Assembly (NCBI GenBank): GCA_937868455.1
Contig: CALMMO010000267.1
Coordinates: forward strand, 1-6,260
Source of the DNA: an uncultured Marmoricola sp.
GTDB taxonomy: Bacteria > Actinomycetota > Actinomycetes > Propionibacteriales > Nocardioidaceae
DNA: 6,260 bases
Direction of reading: 5' to 3'
Shown: positions 1 through 6,218 of the stretch, in pieces
How the letters are laid out: every line of letters starts with the position of its first letter
Numbering within the stretch: the stretch's first letter is position 1
Translations under genes and position numbers: made by a program
The notes under the pieces: model-generated
The model's database searches: none
What the model was told of the DNA's origin: nothing
Seen by the model: only the letters and a program-made list of their open reading frames with translations

Positions 1-888
1 ATCACCGTGATGCGTCGGGGCACCACCGTGGGTGAAGCCGACCCCAAGACGGTGACGAAGAAGCAACTGGCCGAACTTATGGTCGGTTCAGAGTTACCCA
101 ACCCGCAGACCGAGGAGTCGACCGTGACCGATCAGGTCATGCTGGACATGCAGGGAATCACCCTGGTCGACTCTCGCGGTCGCGAACTTCTCAGCAACAT
201 CAACCTGAGCATTCACAAGGGTGAAGTGCTCGGCATCGCTGGTGTCGAGGGCAACGGCCAGGCCGAACTCGTCGAGAGCATCATGGGCATGCGCGATGCC
301 ACCGGCACGATCACGCTGGGCGGTAAAGACATCGCACAATGGGGCACCCGCGAGCGCCGCGAGGCAGGCATTGGGTTTATCCCCGAAGACCGCCATCACC
401 ACGGCCTGCTGCTCGATGCTCCGCTGTGGGAGAACCGAATCCTGGGCCACCAGACCCTGCCTCCCTCATCCAAGGGCGGTCTCATCGATCGAGTCGGTGC
501 TAAGGCAGACACCGAGCGGATCGTTCGGGAGTACGACGTGCGCACCCCCACGATCTTCACCCACGCTCGGGCGCTGTCAGGTGGCAATCAGCAGAAGCTG
601 ATCGTTGGCCGCGAGATGAGCGGTGATCCCGTGTTGTTGATTGCAGCCCACCCAACCCGCGGGGTTGATGTGGGCGCCCAGGCAGCGATCTGGGACCACA
701 TCAAACGTGCCCGCCGCGAAGGCCTGGCGGTGCTGTTGATCTCGGCCGACCTTGATGAACTCATCGGACTCTCTGATCGCATCGAAGTCATCTTGCGCGG
801 CCAGTTGGTGGGCGAATTCGACCCGCAGACCGCCACTCCTCAAGACCTCGGTGCAGCCATGACTGGCGGAAAGGACTCAGCGGCATGA
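1..888 (+). CDS. Nucleoside ABC importer, ATP-binding protein (5'-truncated; end of NBD1 plus full NBD2)
   Basis: This gene runs in from the left edge in frame 1, so its true start is not visible; 295 residues remain. The first ~30 residues (VMRRGTTVGE...LAELMVG) match the end of a first ATPase domain in RbsA/NupO-like proteins. A complete second domain follows. It has a Walker A position GVEGNGQA at 241-264, where the usual Lys is Gln, a signature LSGGNQQK at 574-597, and a Walker B/D-loop region LLIAAHPTRGVDVGA from 634, where the Asp-Glu pair is Ala-His. The H-loop His is also missing (ISADLDEL). Such degeneracy is known for the second domain of this family, so the intact catalytic motifs should be in domain 1, outside the window. 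By family knowledge it powers import of nucleosides (NupNOPQ, BmpA-NupABC and RnsABCD types) on the cytoplasmic face of the membrane. Its stop overlaps the next start as ATGA. The exact nucleoside range is not readable from sequence; a sugar importer is less likely given cdd and deoA downstream. Confidence 0.93.
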   Translation: MTVMRRGTTVGEADPKTVTKKQLAELMVGSELPNPQTEESTVTDQVMLDMQGITLVDSRGRELLSNINLSIHKGEVLGIAGVEGNGQAELVESIMGMRDATGTITLGGKDIAQWGTRERREAGIGFIPEDRHHHGLLLDAPLWENRILGHQTLPPSSKGGLIDRVGAKADTERIVREYDVRTPTIFTHARALSGGNQQKLIVGREMSGDPVLLIAAHPTRGVDVGAQAAIWDHIKRARREGLAVLLISADLDELIGLSDRIEVILRGQLVGEFDPQTATPQDLGAAMTGGKDSAA

Positions 889-2000
889 ACCCAGTCGCGC
901 TCGTTCGCAAACTAGGGCAGGCGGTGCTCGCGCCGGCCATTGCTCTCGCTGTCGCCTTGTTGGTGACCTCGCTCATCATCATGTTGTCTGGCTCGTCGGT
1001 GAGCGACTTCCTCGGAGTGCTTCTCCAGGCACCGTCGAACCGCAACTGGGTCAACATCATTAATCAGGCCTCGCTGCTGTTCCTGGCTGCGCTTGCGGCC
1101 TCCATCGGCTTCCGAATGAACCTCTTCAACATTGGAGTCGAAGGGCAATACACCCTGGCCTCCTACGCGGCCGCCTTGGTAGCTGGCATGGCTCTGGTGC
1201 CCGGCAAACTCAATGCTGTCGTGGCGATCATCGTCGCGATGGTCGTCGGTGGCATTTGGGCGGGCATTGCTGGTGTTTTGAAGGTGACCCGCGGAGTATC
1301 TGAGGTCATCTCCACGATCATGCTGAACGCCATTGCCATCACCATGGTCGGCTACCTGATGAACACCTATGGCGCTCAATATGGTCAGGGGCGGCGCACC
1401 ACCCCGTTGAGTTCAGATGCGATGTTCGCTGGATGGACTCCGTTCGAACCTCGTGATGGGGCGTTGTGGACGCTGGCACTGTTGGCAGTAGTAGCCGGAG
1501 TGGTGGTCAGTTACCTGATCAACCGCACCCGGTTTGGTTTCGACCTTCGCGCCACCGGCATGAACGAAGCTGCTGCAGTTGCTTCCGGGGTCAACGTGAA
1601 GCGGATGGTCGTGATCTCGATGGTCCTCTCCGGTGCCATCGCTGGCCTGATCTGGCTGCCGGCTCTGTTTGGCTCCGCGGGCTACTACGGGCCTCCCTTC
1701 CAACGTGGGCTCGGATTCGCTGGCATCGCCGTGGCGCTGCTGGGTCGCAACCGACCCTTGGGCATCGCATTTGGTGCGGCCCTGTTTGCCTGGCTCAACG
1801 AACAAGCCAACCCACTGGGTCTGCTGGCTGGCATTAGCCCCTCAAGCGTGCAGATCACCCAGGGCGTCGTCGTACTCGCGGTCGTGATTGCCTACGAAGT
1901 CGTGCGTCGCTGGTCGGCTGCACGAGAACAGAAAGCTCTGCGCGCCAGCCTTGACGCTGCTGCAGCTGCCGCTAAGGCGAACCAGGAGGTCTCGGCATGA
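885..2000 (+). CDS. Nucleoside ABC importer, permease 1 (NupP/YufP-like, BPD_transp_2 family)
   Basis: This 371-residue integral membrane protein has about ten hydrophobic segments, roughly residues 13-34, 60-76, 88-105, 110-132, 141-159, 193-212, 240-262, 275-288, 291-306 and 322-341. The motif FNIGVEGQ at 81-88 is diagnostic of nucleoside-type permeases in the BPD_transp_2 group. A cytoplasmic coupling-loop-like stretch (FGFDLRATGMNEAAAVASGV, about 217-236) probably contacts the ATPase. The C-terminal tail after residue 345 is charged and then Ala-rich. The ATG start overlaps the ATPase stop by 4 nt, and AAGGA at 871-875 lies 9 nt upstream. It should form one half of the transmembrane channel with the next gene product. 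The family assignment is firm; nucleoside specificity rests on the motif and on the salvage genes downstream. Confidence 0.93.
   Translation: MNPVALVRKLGQAVLAPAIALAVALLVTSLIIMLSGSSVSDFLGVLLQAPSNRNWVNIINQASLLFLAALAASIGFRMNLFNIGVEGQYTLASYAAALVAGMALVPGKLNAVVAIIVAMVVGGIWAGIAGVLKVTRGVSEVISTIMLNAIAITMVGYLMNTYGAQYGQGRRTTPLSSDAMFAGWTPFEPRDGALWTLALLAVVAGVVVSYLINRTRFGFDLRATGMNEAAAVASGVNVKRMVVISMVLSGAIAGLIWLPALFGSAGYYGPPFQRGLGFAGIAVALLGRNRPLGIAFGAALFAWLNEQANPLGLLAGISPSSVQITQGVVVLAVVIAYEVVRRWSAAREQKALRASLDAAAAAAKANQEVSA
1984..1990 (+). promoter_or_regulatory. Strong Shine-Dalgarno site for permease 2
   Basis: AGGAGGT lies inside the 3' end of permease 1, 6 nt before the ATG at 1997. It decides between that ATG and an in-frame GTG at 2018, which has no comparable site. 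Confidence 0.8.
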
Positions 2001-3250
2001 GCACGACCACTGCACCCGTGAGCACGACCACCAGCAACTCGCGCGCTCTGCGCTACCTCTTGCTGGTGGCAGTCGTGGTTGGCGTCATCTCCTTGGTGCG
2101 CGTCCTGACCGGAGCACATGAGATCACCTCGTCGGGAAGCCTTCGGGCCGCACTCTCTGCGACGGTGCCGATCCTGATGGCCGCCCTCGGCGGCCTGTGG
2201 TCCGAACGCGCAGGCGTGGTCAACATTGGCCTTGAAGGCCAGATGTTGCTGGGCACCTGGGGTGCGGCCTTCGGTGCCTATCACCTTGGCCCCTACCAGG
2301 GGATCTTGCTCGGCATCGCCTTCGGTGCCCTCGGCGGGCTCCTGCACGCGCTGGCCACGGTGACCTTTGGCGTTGACCACATCGTGTCCGGTGTGGCTCT
2401 CAACGTCATCGCACTGGGTCTGACGACCTTCTTGGCTGAGGCGTTCTTTACGAACCTGAACTCTCAGTACGGCCGCGGCGGACCACGTCAGCTCACCGGT
2501 CTGCAAAACCCTGATGTGATCACCATCCCCGGCATCTCCGATGCCGCACTATGGCTCAACGACAAGCACTGGTTCTTGCTCGGTGACCTAGGTGGGCTCG
2601 TGGCCGCACTCACCACCCGCATCTCAGTGATCACGATCGTGGCTTTCGCTCTGGTTGCATTGACAGCGTGGGTGCTGTGGCGCACCACTTTCGGTCTGCG
2701 GTTGCGCTCCTGTGGAGAGAACCCCCAAGCCGCGGAGAGCCTGGGCGTCAACGTGATTCGGCACAAGTACGCCGCAGTCATCGCCTCTGGTGCCTTCGCC
2801 GGTCTAGGTGGCGCCTACCTGGCGTTGGTGTCCTCGCCAGGCTTCGTGGTCAACCAAACTGGTGGGCGAGGCTACATCGGTCTGGCTGCGATGATCTTCG
2901 GCAACTGGCGACCAGTCGGGGTCTTGATGGGATCGGGACTCTTTGGTTACACCGATTCACTTCGCCTGCGCGACCCCTCAACGGTGCACGCGCTGCTGCT
3001 CTTGTTGGCTATCGGTTTGGCTGCTCTAGCCATCATGCGGGTGCGCAAGGGCCAGATGCGAGGCGGCCTCATTATCGGAGCCTTCGCAGCCCTGTTTGTG
3101 TTGTGGTTCGCTCTCACCGACTCAGTGCCGCGTGAGTTCACCTCCATGACTCCCTACGTTCTGACCCTGCTTGTGCTTGCCTTCGCCTCCCAGCGATTGC
3201 GGATGCCCAAGGCCGATGGGCAGATCTATCGCAAGGGATCGGCCGGGTGA
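1997..3250 (+). CDS. Nucleoside ABC importer, permease 2 (NupQ/YufQ-like, BPD_transp_2 family)
   Basis: This 417-residue membrane protein is the second channel subunit. VVNIGLEGQMLLG at 74-86 is the family hallmark, matching FNIGVEGQ in its partner. The coupling-loop motif FGLRLRSCGENPQAAESLGV lies at about 232-251. Roughly 11-12 hydrophobic stretches are visible, the first at about 19-37. The last two (about 357-373 and 385-397) follow a basic linker (RVRKGQMRGG) and form an extension beyond the core fold. The N-terminus before the first membrane segment is a Thr/Ser-rich duplicated heptad (MSTTTAP, VSTTTSN). The start overlaps the previous stop as ATGA and has a strong ribosome site. Its stop overlaps the cdd GTG start. 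It imports nucleosides together with the upstream subunits; the specificity is inferred. Confidence 0.93.
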   Translation: MSTTTAPVSTTTSNSRALRYLLLVAVVVGVISLVRVLTGAHEITSSGSLRAALSATVPILMAALGGLWSERAGVVNIGLEGQMLLGTWGAAFGAYHLGPYQGILLGIAFGALGGLLHALATVTFGVDHIVSGVALNVIALGLTTFLAEAFFTNLNSQYGRGGPRQLTGLQNPDVITIPGISDAALWLNDKHWFLLGDLGGLVAALTTRISVITIVAFALVALTAWVLWRTTFGLRLRSCGENPQAAESLGVNVIRHKYAAVIASGAFAGLGGAYLALVSSPGFVVNQTGGRGYIGLAAMIFGNWRPVGVLMGSGLFGYTDSLRLRDPSTVHALLLLLAIGLAALAIMRVRKGQMRGGLIIGAFAALFVLWFALTDSVPREFTSMTPYVLTLLVLAFASQRLRMPKADGQIYRKGSAG

Positions 3251-3642
3251 GTTTGGGCTCACCCCTGTGGGATCAGCTCCACGAGGCTGCGGTCGAGGCA
3301 ATGGGTCACGCCTATGCGCCGTACTCCCACTATCCGGTGGGGGCTGCGGCGCTAGTCGATGACGGTCGCGTGGTCACGGGATGCAACGTCGAGAACGCTG
3401 CCTACGGCGTGGCGCTGTGCGCCGAGTGTGGCCTGATCTCGGCGCTGCATCTGAGCGGTGGCGGCAAACTCACCCACTTTGTGTGCGTCGACGGATCACG
3501 TGACGTGCTGATGCCATGTGGGCGTTGTCGCCAGTTGTTATGGGAAAACGGTGGAGCCGACTTGCAGGTGATGACCTCAAGTGGCGTACGACGAATGGAT
3601 GAGGTGCTACCCGATGCCTTCGGTGCCGACAACCTCGCTTGA
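3247..3642 (+). CDS. cdd: Cytidine deaminase (homotetrameric zinc type)
   Basis: This cytosolic enzyme hydrolytically deaminates cytidine and deoxycytidine to uridine and deoxyuridine. At 131 residues it has the usual length of the small homotetrameric class. Substrate-side motifs are AYAPYSHYPVGAA (22-34) and GCNVENAAYG (45-54). The zinc/catalytic centre is C58-A59-E60, with E60 the proton shuttle, plus PCGRCRQ (90-96), giving C91 and C94 as the other zinc ligands. Residue 61 is Cys where Bacillus and human enzymes have Arg; from memory the mycobacterial enzyme also reads CAEC, and the whole protein resembles it closely. The start is GTG, overlapping the permease stop by 4 nt (GTGA), with AAGGGA at 3233-3238 spaced 8 nt away. 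The 3' end overlaps the P450 start. Its place between the importer and deoA fits pyrimidine nucleoside salvage. Confidence 0.96.
   Translation: MSLGSPLWDQLHEAAVEAMGHAYAPYSHYPVGAAALVDDGRVVTGCNVENAAYGVALCAECGLISALHLSGGGKLTHFVCVDGSRDVLMPCGRCRQLLWENGGADLQVMTSSGVRRMDEVLPDAFGADNLA
3601..3606 (+). promoter_or_regulatory. Shine-Dalgarno site for the P450, inside cdd
   Basis: GAGGTG lies within the cdd coding sequence and ends 7 nt before the ATG at 3614 (9 nt from the GAGG core). The two earlier in-frame candidates, GTG 3581 and ATG 3599, lack a clear site at a good distance, so this sets the preferred P450 start. Confidence 0.6.
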
Positions 3643-4777
3643 CCTCAACTCAGCTGAGGTCATCGCTAACCCCTATCCGTTCTTCGAGGAAGAGCGTTCG
3701 CGTGGGGGCGTGGTCTGGCATGAGCCCAGCCAGATGTACCTAGCGATGTCGCATGCGGCCGCCTCCACCGTGCAACGCACGCGCACCCTGGGACGCATCT
3801 GGCACGACCTGGAGCCTTTGGGTTATCTCGAACCATTCAACTTGCTTCATCGCAATCAGATGATGGAGAACGAACCTCCTAACCACACTAGGTTGCGTCG
3901 ACCTGTCGCCGCAGCGTTCAACCGCGGTCACGTGGAGCGGTTGCGGCCTCGGGTGCGGGAGTTGGCGGCAACGCTGCTCGATGAGATCGATCCCGAGCGC
4001 TTCGACGTGATCGGCGAGTTTGCCGAGCCGTTGCCGGTGTTGGTGATCGCTGAGTTGCTGGGGGTGCCCTCGACGTACACCTCGTCGCTGCGCGACTGGT
4101 CGCAGGCGATCGTGCGGATGTATGAGCCCTCGCCCAGTGCGATGGTGGTCGACGAAGCGGTGGTTGCTGCAGGAGAGTTTGCCGACTTGGTGCGCGCGCT
4201 GATCGCTCAACGGCGCAGCGAACCGGCTGACGATCTGATCTCAGACTTGGCAAACAATGCCGAAGATCTCACTGACGACGAAGTTGTGGCATCGGTGGTG
4301 TTGCTGCTCAACGCCGGGCACGAGGCCTCGGTCAATGTGTTCGGCAATGGGTTGGTCTCTCTCTTGGAGCGCGGACTTCGCCCGGCTGACAACGTGGCCC
4401 TGACGGTCGAAGAAATGTTGCGCTTTGACTCAGCACTCCAACTTTTCGAGCGTACGGCGACCGAACCGGTCGAGGTCGAAGGTGTGCTGCTCGAGCCGGG
4501 ACAAAAGATTGCCGCCATGATCGGATCTGCCAACCGCGATCCACTCGTCTTTGACCGGGCGGGGGAGTTCGATGTGACTCGCGACCCCAACCCGCACCTC
4601 GCCTTTGGTGTTGGTGTGCACTTCTGCCTGGGTGCACCGCTGGCGCGGATGGAACTGAGCGAATCGCTCTCGGCGCTCTTTGCCCGATTCGGTTCCTTGG
4701 GGCTTGTTGACGAACCCAAGTCACGCGGCACCTTCGTGTTGCGCGGGTATCACCAGGTAATGGTCGGAAGGACCTGA
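3614..4777 (+). CDS. Cytochrome P450 inside the nucleoside salvage operon
   Basis: This is a soluble bacterial class P450 heme monooxygenase of 387 residues from the ATG at 3614; there is no signal peptide or membrane anchor. Motifs in order are the C-helix region ENEPPNHTRLRRPVAAAF (85-102), I-helix AGHEAS (234-239), K-helix ExxR as E267-M-L-R270, then FERTA (278-282), and the heme loop FGVGVHFCLG (331-340) with C338 as the predicted heme thiolate ligand. The length is near the usual ~400. Two features differ from the textbook pattern. The acid-alcohol pair of the I-helix is Glu237-Ala238 rather than Glu/Asp-Thr. The stretch between the I-helix and ExxR is about six residues shorter than in typical actinobacterial P450s. 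The gene overlaps cdd by 29 nt and ends 1 nt before deoA, so it is embedded in the operon. It would need electrons from a ferredoxin/reductase pair, which is not encoded here. Substrate is unknown; a nucleoside or base is only a contextual guess. In-frame starts at 3581 (GTG) and 3599 (ATG) remain possible. Confidence 0.94.
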   Translation: MPSVPTTSLDLNSAEVIANPYPFFEEERSRGGVVWHEPSQMYLAMSHAAASTVQRTRTLGRIWHDLEPLGYLEPFNLLHRNQMMENEPPNHTRLRRPVAAAFNRGHVERLRPRVRELAATLLDEIDPERFDVIGEFAEPLPVLVIAELLGVPSTYTSSLRDWSQAIVRMYEPSPSAMVVDEAVVAAGEFADLVRALIAQRRSEPADDLISDLANNAEDLTDDEVVASVVLLLNAGHEASVNVFGNGLVSLLERGLRPADNVALTVEEMLRFDSALQLFERTATEPVEVEGVLLEPGQKIAAMIGSANRDPLVFDRAGEFDVTRDPNPHLAFGVGVHFCLGAPLARMELSESLSALFARFGSLGLVDEPKSRGTFVLRGYHQVMVGRT

Positions 4778-4778
4778 C

Positions 4779-6062
4779 ATGCACGATGCCGTTGAAGTGA
4801 TCATCGCCAAGCGCGACCGGGGAGTGCTCTCGAAGTCACAAATCGAGTGGGTCATCGATGCCTACACCCGAGGAGAGGTCGCCGAGCAGCAGATGTCGGC
4901 GCTCGCCATGGCGATCTTGCTCAACGGCATGACCATGTCTGAAATCGAACAGTGGACCGCGGCCATGATCGCCTCGGGTTCGCGCATGGACTTCTCCGGC
5001 CTCTCCCGACCCACCTCTGACAAACACTCCACCGGTGGGGTCGGCGACAAGATCACCTTGCCCCTCGCGCCGCTGGTTGCTGCTTGTGGCGTCGCCGTAC
5101 CCCAACTTTCGGGGCGGGGTCTGGGGCACACCGGTGGCACCCTGGACAAACTTGAATCAATCCCAGGCTGGCGAGCTGCCCTCTCCAACGAAGAGATGCT
5201 GGCCCAACTCGAATCCGTTGGTGCGGTGATCTGTGCGGCCGGATCGGGACTCGCCCCTGCAGACAAGAAGCTCTATGCCTTGCGTGACGTCACCGGCACC
5301 GTCGAGGCGATCCCACTCATTGCCTCATCGATCATGAGCAAGAAGATCGCCGAGGGCACCGGTTCGCTGGTGCTCGACGTCAAGGTCGGTGTCGGCGCCT
5401 TCATGAAGGACCTCGATCGGGCGCGCGAATTGGCCCGCACCATGGTTCACCTCGGCACCGCGGCCGGCGTCAACACCGTCGCGTTGCTCACCGATATGGA
5501 CACCCCTCTTGGGCTGACCGCTGGCAACGCACTGGAAGTCCAGGAGTCAGTGGATGTGCTTGAGGGCGGCGGCCCAGCCGACGTCGTCGAACTCACGGTG
5601 GCTCTTGCTGCGGAGATGCTGCACGGCGCCGGAGTCGAGGCTGACCCCGCTGCAGTGCTGGCCTCAGGAAAGGCGATGGATTCCTGGCGGGACATGATCG
5701 CCGCACAAGGCGGCGATCACACTGCCCAGTTGCCCACGGCCCGTGAAACCCACGTGGTCAACGCCCCCACCTCCGGCATCCTTACCCGCCTCGACGCCAT
5801 GGCCGTTGGTATGGCTGCCTGGCGCCTCGGCGCCGGCCGAGCCACCCCTGGAGCCTCAGTGCAGGCCGGTGCTGGCGTGCAGTGGCACGCCCGACCCGGC
5901 GATCCAGTTGTGGCGGGCCAGCCCCTGTTTACCTTGCACACCGACGAACCCGAGCGGTTTGATCGCGCCCTTGAGTCCCTTGAGGGCGGCTGGGACATCG
6001 GGTCGCAGGCTCCCACTCTTCGGCCTTTGGTGCTGGATCGGATCGACTTTTCTGGGGTGTAA
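4779..6062 (+). CDS. deoA: Thymidine (pyrimidine-nucleoside) phosphorylase
   Basis: This 427-residue cytosolic enzyme reversibly phosphorolyses thymidine and deoxyuridine to base plus 2-deoxyribose-1-phosphate. The visible architecture is an N-terminal helical domain (about 1-65), a glycine-rich phosphate/base-binding core, and a C-terminal PyNP domain (about 340-420). The phosphate loop is DKHSTGGVGDK (81-91). The family signature SGRGLGHTGGTLDKLES covers 111-127. The pyrimidine-binding residues of the E. coli enzyme (His85, Arg171, Ser186, Lys190) line up with H83, R169, S184 and K188 at a constant offset of two. One mild oddity is VKVGVGAFM at 201-209, where the middle residue is usually Ser or Ala. 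ATG 4779 follows the P450 stop by 1 nt, with GGAAGGA at 4766-4772 placed 6 nt away. Sequence does not separate strict thymidine phosphorylase from broader pyrimidine-nucleoside phosphorylase; actinobacterial relatives are normally called DeoA. It acts downstream of cdd by consuming deaminated nucleosides. Confidence 0.96.
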   Translation: MHDAVEVIIAKRDRGVLSKSQIEWVIDAYTRGEVAEQQMSALAMAILLNGMTMSEIEQWTAAMIASGSRMDFSGLSRPTSDKHSTGGVGDKITLPLAPLVAACGVAVPQLSGRGLGHTGGTLDKLESIPGWRAALSNEEMLAQLESVGAVICAAGSGLAPADKKLYALRDVTGTVEAIPLIASSIMSKKIAEGTGSLVLDVKVGVGAFMKDLDRARELARTMVHLGTAAGVNTVALLTDMDTPLGLTAGNALEVQESVDVLEGGGPADVVELTVALAAEMLHGAGVEADPAAVLASGKAMDSWRDMIAAQGGDHTAQLPTARETHVVNAPTSGILTRLDAMAVGMAAWRLGAGRATPGASVQAGAGVQWHARPGDPVVAGQPLFTLHTDEPERFDRALESLEGGWDIGSQAPTLRPLVLDRIDFSGV

Positions 6063-6087
6063 AAGTCACAAGTAAACCTGTGACTTT
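6062..6087 (+). terminator. Inverted repeat directly after deoA, possible terminator stem
   Basis: AAAGTCACA (6062-6070) and TGTGACTTT (6079-6087) form a perfect 9-bp stem with an 8-nt loop. The left arm begins at the last base of the deoA stop codon. Only three T residues close the stem and GGCG follows, so it lacks a canonical U-tract. It may act with the GC-richer hairpin three bases downstream. A protein-binding dyad is an alternative. Confidence 0.5.
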
Positions 6088-6089
6088 GG

Positions 6090-6122
6090 CGCTTTGCCCG
6101 GGGGATCTCCCCCCGCAAAGCG
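6090..6122 (+). terminator. GC-rich hairpin downstream of deoA, likely terminator
   Basis: CGCTTTGC (6090-6097) pairs perfectly with GCAAAGCG (6115-6122). Inside it, GGGGG (6100-6104) pairs with CCCCC around an ATCT loop, leaving a small 2x1 internal loop. This is a stable stem of about 13 bp just after the last operon gene. No poly-T follows, which is common for candidate terminators in high-GC actinobacteria. The end-of-operon role is inferred from position and predicted stability. Confidence 0.55.
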
Positions 6123-6198
6123 ACCAACTGCCCGGCAAAGCAGTGACTGGTGTGGTTGATGGTTCAGCGAGTTAGCCTCATGATCTTGAGTTTGGCTG

Positions 6199-6218
6199 AC
6201 AGGCCCGCGCGGGCCTGT
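6199..6218. repeat. Perfect 20-bp palindrome, possible bidirectional terminator
   Basis: ACAGGCCCGC is followed immediately by its exact reverse complement GCGGGCCTGT. As RNA it would fold into an 8-bp GC-rich stem with a GCGC loop on either strand. No T-tract follows in either direction. It may be a second terminator, one shared with a convergent gene right of the window, or a dispersed palindromic repeat; the window cannot decide. Confidence 0.45.

Noticed and set aside
241..264. Loss of the Walker A lysine and of other catalytic motifs as a sign that the ATPase is a pseudogene.
   Set aside because: The second ATPase domain of RbsA/NupO-like proteins is normally degenerate in this way, and the reading frame is intact through to a coupled stop.
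1892..2506. Long antisense open frames, such as this one and 4207-4731 on the minus strand.
   Set aside because: They lie wholly opposite genes with clear family motifs, have low-complexity Arg/Ser/Pro- or His/Gln-rich composition and show no recognisable domain. They are typical GC-rich shadows.
3418..3429. Cys in place of Arg after the cytidine deaminase CAE motif (CAEC) as an active-site defect.
   Set aside because: I recall the same CAEC in the mycobacterial enzyme, and all zinc ligands and the catalytic Glu are present, so it is treated as an actinobacterial trait.
3581..3613. A longer P450 reading frame starting at GTG 3581 or ATG 3599.
   Set aside because: Neither has a clear ribosome site at good spacing, while ATG 3614 has GAGGTG just upstream. 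The extra residues (from GTG, MAYDEWMRCYP) are not needed for the P450 fold, and the overlap with cdd would grow. Kept as a possibility only.
6062..6087. A CRP-like operator in the dyad after deoA.
   Set aside because: The CRP pattern is TGTGA-N6-TCACA. Here the arms are in the opposite order (TCACA-N8-TGTGA), and the site is downstream of the last gene, so a hairpin role is more likely.
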